Shown one piece after another: positions 11,781-26,700 of a DNA stretch of 64,000 nt; within the stretch, counting starts at the first letter, position 1; each line of letters starts with the position of its first letter. This DNA is from Sialis fuliginosa (lineage: Eukaryota; Arthropoda; Insecta; Megaloptera; Sialidae), in the NCBI GenBank assembly GCA_961205875.1, contig OY540810.1, positions 35,960,001-36,024,000 of the forward strand, written 5' to 3'. Below the pieces are notes generated by a model. That model saw only the letters and a list, made by a program, of their open reading frames with translations. It had not been told where the DNA came from and made no database searches. The translations under genes were made by a program, and so were the position numbers.

Positions 11781-14700
11781 GTAAGTCTAAAATTTTCTGT
11801 TGATATTTTTGTTTTTATAATTAACTAGCTGGGCCCACGCGGCTTCGCTCGCGTAGACTACGGAATTATTGTTTAGGATTTTTGAAAAATATAGTTTAAT
11901 TAATTAAGTACAAACACGATTAGTTATTATTGTAATAATAATTTATCAATACCTAAATTACCTAACAAAAACGAATCAGAAGAAAAAAGTACAAATAATT
12001 TGTGTTCTGTTTAAATTTAAATGTTAATTATTGAAAACAAAATAAACACAAACGATCAGCCGAGGGACTCCGAATATCTACCGAGCGTACGCGAATCCAG
12101 TCTGATGTACTACTCGCTTCGATGCGGCACGACACCATACATTTAAGATATTATCTTTATAAATATATTTTAAGATATTTTCTAAACTATACGACCAAAT
12201 TGGATGCTGTAAATGGCAAACTATATCTACATTAAGTACTTATGACGATGAAATCATTTATTTCGATAAGGATTAATGTTTTGCAGGTCATAAGTCCATG
12301 TAAACAAAACCCAAATATTTTATGTTTTCTTTGTAACATAAAAGCAGTCATTGTGGCTTAAATATAAAAGTTAGACATATCGTGTCGCTGACTTAATTGT
12401 AGAACTTTTGATTCTACACAATTCTTTAATACATTATTTTGTTCTATATTGAAAGGTTTAGGCAGCGTATTACAAAACAGCGCGCCGACGGCAAAATTTT
12501 TTCCGACTTGATTTACTATTATCGTCACTGCTTTGTTGTTATGTTACCTAACGTAAAAAAATATAGCCTATAACCTGGCCAGAGAACGTACCTATGAATT
12601 AAAAAAAAAACTCGTAAATCGGATAAGTGGTTCTCGAGTGATAAGGTAACTAACGGACAGACAGACAGACAGACAGACAGAGAGACGTTGAGCTTTATAT
12701 ATATTAAGGATTATTTTATTTTAATTCGTATGTTAAAGTACATATCAAAACACATGTGGTTTATGTATTTCTTATTGTAAACAATTCAAATACGTTTTTC
12801 AACTAAGATTTTTGCAATTAAATATTTTTTTATTTCATTATTTTATATCGTAAAATAAAACAAATAATATTGTTTGGTCTATTCATGTATTCATTCCTAA
12901 ACTATGTTAATTTAACTATACCTGAACAAAATAGGTACTCTTCAGATTTTTAAATTGCTTTCATGAGAAATCACATTTTCAGTTATCATGTCATGAATTA
13001 AAACAGTAGCGTACCATGGGGGACAAAAGGGCGCTCGCTTCGGGTGGCACTTTACTAAGGGCAACAAAGTTTTGGATTGGGGGCGTCAAATTTGAGGTAG
13101 CAACAAAAAAAGTCATCAAAATTAGTAGAAGGCGCAACATAAATTTTCATATTTACAAATAGTGTAGGGGGGGAGGGTAAATTGGCCATCTGCCCCAGGC
13201 GACAGAAACTCACGGTACTTCACTGATTATTATTATTTAAATCGAGTAATAAATCACACACAAAAATACGTAGATTTTTACTCTCCATAAAATTCCTTTT
13301 CAAAATAAAAAGTCTATTAATCTTTCAAGGGAAGTTATAAGCTTATAAATACGTTTTTTTAAATGTATATAAAAAAATAACCGTACAAAAACAAATGCAT
13401 TGCTTTGGTAAACAAAACAACGCGATGATAATGGCATTGAAAGTTCATTCATTCATTTCATTGATTTCTGCAATACGGTAAGAAAATTATACACTGTAAC
13501 AATAGATACAGTTGTTTTATGATCGATTAATAACACATATGTATTATGTAATGTATTATATACGTATTTTTAATTTCTTTGAGAAATGGGTTATAGTTTC
13601 AATTAGTTTTATTTAATTTATTTTTTAATAAATTAAATGTCTAACTTTTACATTAACTTTTACATTAAATTTATTATAATTAAAATATTCTAACAATCAA
13701 AAACCAATGGTTAATAAAATTTAATAAAATACAATATATTTTAAAAAAACATATACTTTTTAAATTAGCAATTCATCTAATGAATAAGGAAATGAGTTAA
13801 TTATCACATCTAATTATAATAAACAAGCAAAATTAAAACAAAGAAAGTGAATGTTACAATTCTCAAAAAAATTATAAGAAAAATGCAATCAATAAGTAAA
13901 TCCAAATGAAAGTTGATTACAAACGAAATAATATTTATAACATAAACTCGAAATCTAATTTATTCAATAGCAGAAGTATGTTATGAAGAACGTAAGTGAT
14001 TTCTACTTGACAAACAGCATTCGATTTAACTTTCCAAGATTTGTTCTGAACTCTTTAGTATAACTATAACGAGTTGGTGCTATATTTTTCCTTACCTAAA
14101 GATAAAAAAATAGTACTTATAGACGTAAGTTGTACAGTCTTAAGTTAACCATATAACAGTAGAAACTAAAAATAAATTATTTTATCAGAACTGAAATAAA
14201 TAAAAAGAAGGCGTTTGTCTGTTTAAAACTTTTTCACGCAGCTAAACCGCTAAACCGATCTTAATGAAATTTGGTACGAAGATAGTTTGCATCCTGAAGA
14301 AGGACATAGGTTTCTTTGTACATTTTACAATGGTTTGAGGCTGTAGTGTGTCTTAAAAGTAGTATTTAATAATTATTATCATAACTTGGAAAAAAGGCAT
14401 TCCTGTTTCACTTTTCAGAAAATTACTAATTAATGTACGAGTATATTATTTTACTTAATAACTCTAATTGAGTTTTCAGTTAAGTATTCATACAAATTAT
14501 TATTATATACAATATTAATAAATCATTTCTATACAATTTAAATATGTAAATACCTATACGCTGGGGTTCGAACCGTTATTTTTTTCATTTCGGTTTTCGT
14601 TCCGGTTCGAGTAAAAAAATATATTTCGGTTCGGTTCCGGTTTTCGTTCCGCAAAAAATAACGGGTTTTCCAATTTTTTCGGTTGTCGGTTCAGCTCCGA

Positions 14701-17700
14701 GTGATTAATTTAAAAAAAATTATTTGTATTAAAAAAATTTGTTCTAACATAATTTAGAATATTTTATAGTACTTGTATGATAGTCCGAACAACAATTGAA
14801 GTGGGTAATAAGATCATGTTAACGCGCGTATTTTAATATGTACTGAACCGAAAAAACCGTTATTTTTATTTCGGTTCTGTTCCGGTTTTCGTTCCGGCAA
14901 AAAATAACGGGTTTTCCAGTTTTTTCGGTTGTCGGTTCAGCTCCGAGTGATTAATTAAAAAAAAATTATTTGTATTAAAAAAATTTGTTCTATCATAATT
15001 TAGAATATTTTATGGTACTATAGTATGATAGTCCGAACAACAATTGAAGTGGGTAATAAGATCATGTTAACGCGCGTATTTTAATATGTACTGAACCGAA
15101 AAAACCGTTATTTTTATTTCGGTTCTGTTCCGGTTTTCGTTCCGGCAAAAAATAACGGGTTTTCCAGTTTTTTCGGTTGTCGGTTCAGCTCCGAGTGATT
15201 AATTAAAAAAAAATTATTTGTATTAAAAAAATTTGTTCTATCATAATTTAGAATATTTTATGGTACTATAGTATGATAGTCCGAACAACAATTGAAGTGG
15301 GTAATAAGATCATGTTAACGCGCGTATTTTAATATGTACTGAACCGAAAAAACCGTTATTTTTATTTCGGTTCTGTTCCGGTTTTCGTTCCGGCAAAAAA
15401 TAACTGTTTTTCCAGTTTTCGGTTTTCGGTTCAGTTCCAGTTCGAAGCCCTGCCTATACGGTCTTAAATTATTACTTGTCTGTTTTTAAGAAAACTCTCC
15501 AATTACTTATGTTTTTTCATCATCTTAAGATCTCAAATTTTCCATTTTTCATGGCACTCTTATAACACATTTGTGGCACCTCATTTGGGAACCATTTTTA
15601 TAAGCCAATGAAAACAAGTCTTCAATAATAATATATTAAAATTGTAAAAATCATACATGGATTTTTATAACTACAAATAGCTCAATAACATCATGTAAAC
15701 CACATATGTATATACGTAAATATCTATCAAAATGCAAAATTGAAAAGAATGCAGTAAAATGGCAGATGTTTCAGTATCAGAATCATGAAAAATTTTATAT
15801 AAAAGAACATATTCTTCTAGGAAAAGTTGAGTCATATATTAGAAAAGAACTCCTTGCGGCAATCTTCTTTTGACAATCAATATTCTATTTAACCAACCAT
15901 AACAGCAGAGAGCAGTAGAAACTTTACTAAAGAGCCACAGAAAAATTATATATACGCGTATACTTCATAAAAGTACTATTATTATTGTATAAGAAATTAA
16001 ATAAGAAACATGGCTTGTGATTATAGTATCTTTGACAGTTTTAAACAGGGCAGTATTGAGTTGTTTTTAGTACCAAAATGTTAAATGCACCAACATAAAA
16101 TAGTATACATTAATTTACATGTTTTTTTAATAACATGAAAACAAACTTCATTTTTTATATCTTGTTTATTTAACATACCGACAAATTTTCAGGAGTTGTA
16201 GAGGATATCAAAACAATCCCTTTTTATTAATAAACTCATGTCCTTAAACAAGCCGTTTCAACAGTAGGGCAAACGAAATGACCCCACAAAAATTCAATGA
16301 ATTTTACCTTTTGGCTGAATTTTTTTATGGAAATGATAGATCAGAGTGTGCTGATCAAAAGTTGTAATGGGTGCAATCTACGAAAATTCATAATTTCTGC
16401 TCCAGGGGGCATCGAAACATTTTATGTTTAATACACAATTTTGTGTTTATAATTATTTTTATTTTTATCTACTGAAGGTAGATAAAAATAAAATAGGCAC
16501 TTTTGAACAAAATTAACAAATGTTATAAAAAATCTAAAAATTTCTTTATTTTGTCTAATGTATGTATGTTTACGGGACACCCTGTATATTTTATATAGTT
16601 AAGTTGATTTTATAAATGCTACACTAAATAGGAAAATGTATTTCGCGATAAGAAAAGTTCAATCGTTTTTTATAATACTTATTTCAATTATAAACTAATA
16701 ATTTTAACAAAATGTTTCCAAAGAGTTTGTCCAGCCCTGGTTTGAGAGAGTTTGTTTTGTTTTTATAAGATGATGAAGTTGAAAGAACAGAATGAAAAGC
16801 ATATTCATAAGGATGGGTGGTTTCGTATTTGACAAGAAACTAATTTAGTCTTCATATACTATAATAGTCTATTATAACTATAAGTTGATATAATATTATT
16901 GATAAAAAAAAGTTTCAATATTGAATTCTTTTATCATTTTCTTCAAAGAAATGTGTTTTCTTTCCTATTTAGTTATGTGCTATTTTATGTTAATTTTTTA
17001 AACATTTTATTATTTTACAATTAATAACATACAAGTACTAACTTTTAAATTATGAACATAAAATACAACAAAAAATGTTCAGCTTTTTTAAAATTTTACC
17101 CATATTTTTTAAATTATAACAGTTTATTCAATTATTTACTCGAGAATTAATAACCTCTACACATTTCTCTAAAAAAAATTTATAAATGATAATTTAAAGT
17201 TTCACAGTAATGCACGTTAGTAAAACAATTATAAAAATATGTTTTTAGCATCTTCATACTCAACGTTGCGTAAAATAATTGTGTATTTATATGTGCATAC
17301 TACATTCACATCTAAAAAAATTTGCAGTAATGATGTACTTAACGAAGTTAAAAATTGCAGTTTAATTATTTTTTTAATCTTCCGTATCAAAATCGGAAAA
17401 ATGAACACATAAAATCAACACTGTGTCTATCTGTCACATCATTCTAACCACTGAACCATTAGACCTAGAAAACTGAGATTGGTATAGTTATAGTTAATTG
17501 TAGACCAATAATAGACCTGATTTGTAAAAATTAAATTAAAAGTTTTTAAGAGGGAAATGGGTTACAAAAAAATATATTCAATCACAGCAAGTGTGACATC
17601 ATATGAAAGCTGACAATTCAAGGAATTTAAATATGTAATTGATTTTCTATTATTAAAATCTTCACTTAGCAAATTAAAAAAAAATCGTAAAAATAATTTG

Positions 17701-20700
17701 TGCCCTTCGAAAGTAATAGTGATAAAAATCTGGAAAAAAATGATCAGCCCTCACAGCACTTACTTTTTTTATTAATTTAAAACTATAGTCTACATCAGAG
17801 GTTCTAAAAGGGTTCTCAAACCGAATTTTGGTGGGTTGGAAAAAAAATTAAAAATATTATACACCAAGAAACGCTCAATGGGGAAATGTCACTCACAAGT
17901 CTGATAGGTCGCGAAAAGTTTCCATTTTTAAAAGTGGGTCCATATAAGTTTGAGAACCCCTGGTCTACATAATACAAATGGTAAATACATTTTGTTGACA
18001 CCTTTTTAATAATATTTAAATTGCTATTGCTCTTTGCTGTGTTTTTTTTTTGTTCTTAACTTCGCTAAAAAAACATTAAATCTTTAACGGCAAATTTAAT
18101 TAACCGTTTTGATACCCATCTCACTAAATAATACTCACAATCAGCTACCAAACATAAAAAATAGGGTTAATATATTTGGCTTCTGAACAGTTCATTTCCT
18201 AATCGATTTCTGTTAATGACCTTTACTGTTTAGCATTTCTGTAAGGTCGAATGAAAAAAAAGAAAAGCAAATACGCAAATAGAATTTAATTACAAACGAA
18301 AATAAAATTCTTAATCTAATATTCCACGGTGGCATTATTACGAAACTGTTACAATAAAGTCATTATACAGAATCACTTACGTCCATACTAATGCAGTTTG
18401 TATATAGTAGATGGAGAGAACAATTCCCAAATGAACATATCTATAGAAAGTTGTACAGTTATGTAAATTAACTGCATACTGTCTGACCGGGATGTACCTT
18501 CAAGGAATAAATAAAATACATGTTTCAATTTTCGTTCATCATAATAAAAACAAATTTGCATATAATGTAATACGATCATGTGCAGTATTCTGATGCACTC
18601 GATTTACATTTTTATTAAATTTCAATATGTTTGAGAGCGCATCAAATGATGAAAAACAGTTGAGTTGAAGAATAGAAAAATATTGATGAAAATTTAATTT
18701 TAGTTATTTATATTACACTAGCGCACCTGCCCGCGGCTTCGTCCGCGTTGTATAATTTTTTTAAATTGGCAGCACAAATAATATTTTAATTAAGACAGAC
18801 GATGAAATATTAAATCTTTATTTTTTTTATGGATTTTGGCTTCTGGGTGTAGAAGAACCCTGAAGATGTCCATTACAATGTGTGACGAAACGTTGGCCGA
18901 TAACACGACCAAACCGACGCGGCTTAAACCCAGAAGCCAAGATCCATATCAAGATCACTGCGGAAGCCTTAAAGACTTTTTTTGCATTATATGTATATAT
19001 ACAAAATCGTAAATAACTCGGCTCCTATGAGAGATAGAGTTCCCCCTAAAAACCCCTCCCCTAAAGTACTTTTCCCGCCAGATCGAATGAAATTAATTAC
19101 AACCCTCCAACCGTGACAGGGAATGATTTTTATTTTATTCATTACCTTTACAAAATTGTAAATATTTCGTATCTTAGTCAAAAATCACAAAAACCCACCC
19201 CCGGTCTACCCCTGTAGAATCTCAAAATGTTTGTTTTAATAGATACTATTTTGCCCGATTTTATCTTTATAACTAAAGCAGCTATGACTTTTGGGAAATG
19301 TTGAAAGTATTTTAGGTTTCAAGTAAATCCGACCAAAAAATATTTTTTCCCATTCAAAATTTTACACCTCCTTTTACCACCGTAGGGATTAAATTTCTAA
19401 AAATCCTTTCTTAGTGAGTGCTTACATCATAAATGGAAAACACCCCTGAAATTTCACGTTTCTAGGACCAGGAGTTTGGGCTGAGTGAGTGAGTAAGGAC
19501 AAACTTTTATAGATTGATAATAATGCATAGGTCAGCTTTTAGATATGGATACATCGTTTTGGTCATCAATTCAACTAACATTTCGTGAAAAAACTTTCCA
19601 AAGAATTGTGAAAGAATTCGCTCTCAACCAAAACCAAACTGAACTACTTTTACAGGGTGCAGAATTGTGTTATGTTATCTATGGATTTGATTTGCTGAAT
19701 TGCTAACATACATAAGAAGTTTTTTTTCCATTTGTTTGCGAGTATTTTTTATAATACCGGGTAATAATGATACAAATAACTAAATGAATCCAAAAAAACT
19801 TCATTCTGTTTTCTTTACAAATGGTTTTTCCAGTATAAAACAACTTATATAATAAACAAAAAAAACACTGTGTAAAGCAACACGGAAGTATACTGGACAG
19901 TGTTATGTACTAATGTATTTATCAACCCACACATAAAGCTCATTTCGAGATATCAACGTTTGTGATTTATTGGAAAAAGGCAATTTGGCGTTTGATTGGT
20001 TAATTAATTAGTTATGTACAATTGTACATATCTTTTAATAAAATCTGGAAAATATTGTTTTTTTATAATCATTCTTTCTTAAACTAAATCGTCATTTTTT
20101 CAGTTTTTGTGTTTATAATTTAAATAGAATTTTAATAGCTGTGAGCTATTTTTTGTATTATTTTGATTGTATTTATTAATAACTCAAAAATTTAATTTTT
20201 ATGGATTGATACCTAAGTGCATAACAATGTTCAACTATATATTGAAAATTATACCTAACTAAAAAATCCGTTTTTTTCAATTCAATTATCGTTTATTTGA
20301 AAAATCTCCTTATTAGGTATTTAGATCCTAAACATTGACATTTAAAAATTTTATTTAAAATTACTAGTTTTCTTAATATATTTTAATCCCAATAGACATC
20401 GTCCATGTATAGTCGCATTCAGAAGTGGTCGACCAGTTTTCATCCAAATTCGCATATCACAAACTTATTGTTAGTAAGCTCCTCCCATTTGATTATTATA
20501 ATATTTAAATCATTTCTACATGAACCAAAAAAAGATAAATATTTTCAAACTCATTTAACTTGATAAAAAAGTACTTTTCGTTTATAGTACTCATATAAAA
20601 TCTATTGAAAATTATATAAGCAAATTTTGTGGCAAAAAATATTTGATATTTCGAATTTTAGTATTTAAATATGTTAAAACTTGATATAATTAATGAAATA

Positions 20701-23700
20701 TTTGTATATTTGTGTTTTTATTTAAAATTATGGTACTATATAAATTCCCTATATATAGAAAAAGATAACCGATGATGTTGGTCTTAATATTTTGGAATCT
20801 GTTGTAATTGATTCTGACCTTTAGGACAGCAGACGACTTCTGAAGCCTATAGTACATATATTACGTATATTTAACAATACAACACAATAAAATAAAAAAA
20901 ACATCTGTATTACAGCAATAACCAGTCTTCTGTTTAGAAACATCTCAACAAAAAAAAATATTTAGCACAATTACATATCTCATATAATATGTCGCACATC
21001 GTAATTATACATGTACTATCTGCATAATTACAAAAATCAAAAATGATACACAGCCAGTTACTTTCTCTGCCGGTTAACATTTCACATGTGACACATCAGA
21101 CCTCTATGCAAGATGCATGACGCAAAATGCGCTCAATAGCGTTTTTATTGAAAACCGTTGGTTCGTTTTACTACGCTCTGCATAGTTGTACTTTTGAAGA
21201 GCATTAGTCAAAGCTTTGACATGTGTATTTTCATACTTTGGTAGTTCAAAATACTCTGTTTGAAAAATATTAAGTTACTCTATACTCTATACACTCATAG
21301 CGATTTTTTTTTAATGTCAATTGCAACGTTATATTTTGTATTGTCCGGTATTTTAATGAAACTAATAAACTTTGTTTTTTTGTTTTGTTAGCTAACAAGC
21401 ACTTTAAAAGGGGTATTAATTCTGTGATGCTATCTATGGATTTGTTTTGTAATTTAAATCATTGATACTTCAGTTTGTCAATCGCCGTACACGCGATGAA
21501 ACTTCAAGGGAATAAGGCATGCTGCCTAATTTTTAAAAACTATTTTATGATGATTTTACGTGTCTCTTATTTCCAAAAAAATATTTATTTTTGCAGAAAA
21601 TAAAAGTTTAATCACAAAAATTTACTCTTTTAAAACTAATTTTGAATTTGACGTCAAAACGCTCGTAGGTGTCATGGCGCATTTTTGACGTCACGCCTAT
21701 GTAAACACTCCTTGTCAACAATAATAAATCCTTGTTTCATCGCTAACGTTTCTCGGTTTTAGTTTTAATAGTTAAAGTTTTAAAGTAGAATTGTCAATTT
21801 GTTTTTAAGATGGGATAAAGTAATTTGAAATATTGACCTAATACGATCCAATTTTATTCATTATAAAAAAATAAATTGATATACAATCTTTTTTTGGGTA
21901 GCAAACTATAAAATATATAGGTACATACATCTATACTAATATTTTAAATTCGAATGTAACTCTGTCTGTATTTGTTTGATACTTTTTTACGGCTAAACTG
22001 TGAAATCGCGGGTAATAATATGTATGTATATAAAAGAATTAAAATACGCTTAAGAAAAAATGTAAATAATAGATATTTTATACAACTATACATTTTCATT
22101 AGATAAATAATTATTTATAACAGATTTTAAACACCCCATTTATTACACATATTATTATTTATTATGATGCATTAACATATTGATTAATTTCTATTTTATG
22201 TAAATGCATAAAGATCTGGAAAATTGCAAAATATTGACTATAAAAATTCTTCATAAATCTTTCGTAATTTTCCTGATTTTAAAATTTCTAAAAAATAATT
22301 TATAAAAAATATCGATTTAATTTTTTTGATTCAAATCTTTATAGAAATTGATAATATATTTTCTTTTCAACTGAATAAAATGGAAAAAAAACTTGGGTAT
22401 TATTTCTATCAATATGAATAACGACAAGAAATATAAAATAATGATTTTTATATCGTTAAAAAACATCAAATAAAAAATCGCAGAACATGTTAAACGTTAA
22501 AAAGTCGTGTACCTACATAAAAACATTTATATAAATAAATAAATAAATATTTTAAAACGAAAATTTAGTTTATGTAAAAAAATAATTTTTTTTTAAATAT
22601 AAATGTTTTATATTTTATGAGTTTTTAGAAGACTAACAGCCAAATATTACCAAGCCATACACCCCAATTTATTTTAATTAAAAATATTTTTTCTCTTAAA
22701 AAATATTCCAATAGAACTTTCACTTATTTGTATCAAATATAAAAAACAAACAACACTATATTTGCTCTTCAAAAGATTTATTTACTCATATACTATACAC
22801 ATTTTCATATATTTCTGTATGTATATTTATAATATACATTTTATGACTTTAAAGTCGAGAGCTATAACGATGTGCAAATATATGATTGAATATAAAATTT
22901 ACATTTTTTCCGTTCACGGATGTCACATCCTAATCTTTTCTCCGACATTTGAGTTTCGCATTATTTTCCCATAAATTTTTTTGCAGACATATATTTAAAA
23001 TACATTAATATATGTATATCCACAAAAATCTAAAATAGCTTACTTTTTTTGATAAATATGTACAAAGTAACTTCGTTCTAACGCTCTTGATCGGTTTAAA
23101 AATGTAGAATCATAATTTTATTACCTATATTATATAGAAATAAAAAATTACATACGTTATGTAGGTTATGGACTTGAAGCATTTTTCTCGATTTCTTGAC
23201 GATTTTTAATAATAACGATATTTAATAATAACCCCGAAATTCCAAGAGTCTATGCTAAATCTTTTTGTTTCAATATTTTGTTTTCATCTAATTTTCGTAA
23301 AATCGCCATTTTTCCGCTAAAGAGATGGTCAACACTTGCATGAAGAATTTTGACAAAAAGTTTTCGTTGTCAACACAAAAGGTGTTTTTTTTTTGCGCAT
23401 TATAAACGAGATCTTTGAGCGTTAAAAACGAAAATATTAATTTATGTGTCGGGGTCGGGACCATGGTAAAAGCACGTATTACACGAAATAGCACTATAAA
23501 CGGGAGCGTTGTATCGAAGTTTCACTGTATATTGTATACGTGTATTATTATTATTACTGTTTTTATCTACTATACATGAAATATTTATGATCCGTTTTTT
23601 TTTTAAATATTATCTATTCTATGGTATACGTATTTATCAGAAAAATACCAACTGCATTTCTGTTTTAAATCGTCGCAATATTAAACCTAGTGGCGCCATC

Positions 23701-26700
23701 TATGAATGATAAGCGAAAAACTTACAAATACATGATTTCAGATATAATTTTTTTATTAATATTACCTACAACGGCTACAACCTCCACAGATTCACCTTTA
23801 ATTAATTTTATTCTCTGTAGTAACTGTATAACATAACGTTTTAATGAAACCATAATTAAATAAATTAGATTCATATGCATGATGCCTTATAATTAAAAAA
23901 TGAAGCAATATCAATTGATAGATGTTATTGAAGATAAAATTACATATCGTTTTATTTCGTTCGATAAATACTGTAACATGTTACAATTATCGAAGGACGT
24001 TAAAGAAAATAACGTAATATGTTATAAGAAAGTGTAATATATATGTATGTATACATGAACAATTTTATTTCTAAATCAGCAATGATTTATCTCAAAGACA
24101 TAATATAACATCTGAAGAAATAAACGAAAGTGAATTTGGACACGCCTTAGCAATGCTCTCGATTTTCAGGATAATAAATAATTTTTAACTTTTGGTCAGT
24201 ATCCTTTCTATAATTATATTATAATTATAATAAGATACAGGCACCAGTCTTGGCCGCTATAAGAGCAAGGTTTACTGTTTTTGTGTTTGACGGGATTCTT
24301 TTTTGTAAAAAATATATGTTACTAATAAAATAGGTAACTCGTATTTAATCAATTTAATTACCTAAGTTCGCAAATATAGTTTTTTTTTTAAATTATAGCC
24401 TTTTATTTTGTTTATGTTTTTTGCTAGCTAGCAAGCACTTTCAAATGAGATATCAAACTTATATGACAGTTCTTTTGGAGTTTGTTGATGACTTTGACAA
24501 GTTTCGCGCACGCGTTGTAGGTAAATACCAACGGTATTAAAACAGTGGTGATGTTATAAAAATTATTTTGTACGGTGAAAGATGCCAACTGTGTTACAAT
24601 TAGTTGAAGTGTCACTGCTCTAAATTCTATAACTAATCCATAGATACTAGTAGGAGAATTAATACCCCATTTGAAATTAATTGCTAGCTAGCAAATTTTG
24701 CTAGCTCCTTTATAATACCGGACATAAATGTAAAATATAATATGCACATTATTTTTTAAATCTTAATATTCGTACCAACATAAAAAACAATTAATCTTTT
24801 AAGATATATCACTGAAGAAATAAACGAAAGTAATTTTCAGACACGCCTAAATGATTTCGTTTATACACATAATAACGTGTAGTTATACGTATAGTCATCG
24901 AAATTCACCTTACGTAATAACTAAACATGAACTTGCTAGCAGAATGTATGCGTTACATAATATGTAGTTCACAAAATACATATTTTATTTTGTCATTTGT
25001 GTATGTGGGCATGGTGCATATCTGAACGCGAAATCGTGTCTGTGTGCCTGCGGAAAAGTCAGTTATTATTTAATTATAACCCATACAAGTGGGTATTCTG
25101 TTTCATTTTTAAACATTTGATCGCAATTTTTTATTTTATTTCTTATGTGTTTTTTGGAAATAGGTAATAAAAAACTTGATTTTAGAATGTAGGACGGTTT
25201 AGTTTTGCAATTTAAAAAAAATTTGGTTTATTACTTTATACAAATTATTGGGTAGTATTTAATTTAATTATACTTCGAGCATTAAATATATTGTATTTGA
25301 GCAATAACATTTTTCGTTTTGAGCAATAAAATTTTGTTTTGCGCAATAATATTTGCGTTCATTATTATTGTATAATTTAATTTATTTTAATTTTATAAAT
25401 TTTATTTTCTTGGGGAGGGGATATTCCATCAAAACATCAATTCTGTACGATTTATAAAATATTATATAAATACACAATATTCCTCAATTAGTACAAATCT
25501 CACCAACCTAATACACATCTAGCCATTTTAAAAAGCAATTTTTTTTTATGTGTCATTTTATTTCTTTAATGAACAAAAAGTATTTTCTTAACGCTAGTTT
25601 ATATTAACTATTGCTAAAACACAAAAATACTGTTCAATATTGTTTACAAATGCTATAATAGTATATTAAGTGTTAGAATAATAGTTCATTTAATGCTCTT
25701 CACTATTTGTCATTTCATTTAAAATAAGCGCGTTTAATTTGTTCCCCAAATTATTTACTTTAAAATATATTAATAGTTGCATGGATAAAATAAATCATTT
25801 GTATTATTATTATCATTTCAAAGAATCTTAAAAATATCACTGTTCGTATCCAAATGCAAAATAAATATTTATTTACAATAAATATACATTTTAAATTTAA
25901 ATTAGATCTTAAAAAATACTATCATATTAAACACCTACATATAGGTTCTAACAAAATTTTCTTTCTCATTTCAGACATTCATGCTAGTATGTTTAGCCAT
26001 CTCCTTTGCGAGTGTGTTATCAGCCCCAACGGAACTGGAAGTAGTGCCAATAGACATGGTAGTGCGAGTGTCAGATGAACCTATTGAAGAAACGGCAAGA
26101 TCAAAACGTTCCGGTTCCGGCGACTTCTTCGGCGCGATAAAAAATAAACTCACATCAGGTGTTCAGCAAAAGTTGTCTTTGATTTCTCACGCTAGCAGTG
26201 GAGGGAACAGCTATGGAGGACATGGAGGAGGTGGATATTATGAAGAAGCTCCAGCGGTAAGATTTCTTTTGGGAAGCCACTTTTCACGTAAATCGACAAA
26301 TTAAAATTAATTCTATAAAAACGGTATAGAGGAGGCCAATAAAACTTTAGAAAAACATTCTATTATATTGAAACTATATTTACAAAAAAATTAAGAAAAG
26401 CTTAACCGTTTTTTCTATTTTTAGTTGATTTTTATATCCGGTGATATATGTATTTTCCATTAAAACCAATGGGAGCGTTCACGTCTGACTAATAAACGGA
26501 ACAACGAGCTTTGATTGGTTGATTCATGGAATTTCTGGTGGAATGTACCAAAAATTAAAAGAATGTCATTTTTTAAGCGTATAAGGAAGTGAGAAAAAAG
26601 TAACCAGAAAGAGATAGAAACTAGTGACCAGGCTAACCAAAGAACTTTTATGTTCACTTCATGTTGAGTGTTTCTGCTAGAACACTAGTTTCTACCACTT

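Noticed and set aside
24424-24615. 63-aa minus-strand frame similar to the one at 37371-37577
   Set aside because: Both lie inside copies of the GCTAGCTAGC MITE; similarity follows from repeated DNA and no protein motif is present.
26460-26657. Minus-strand frame resembling the one at 32840-33040
   Set aside because: Both come from arms of the long-arm foldback MITE, read through non-coding repeat.
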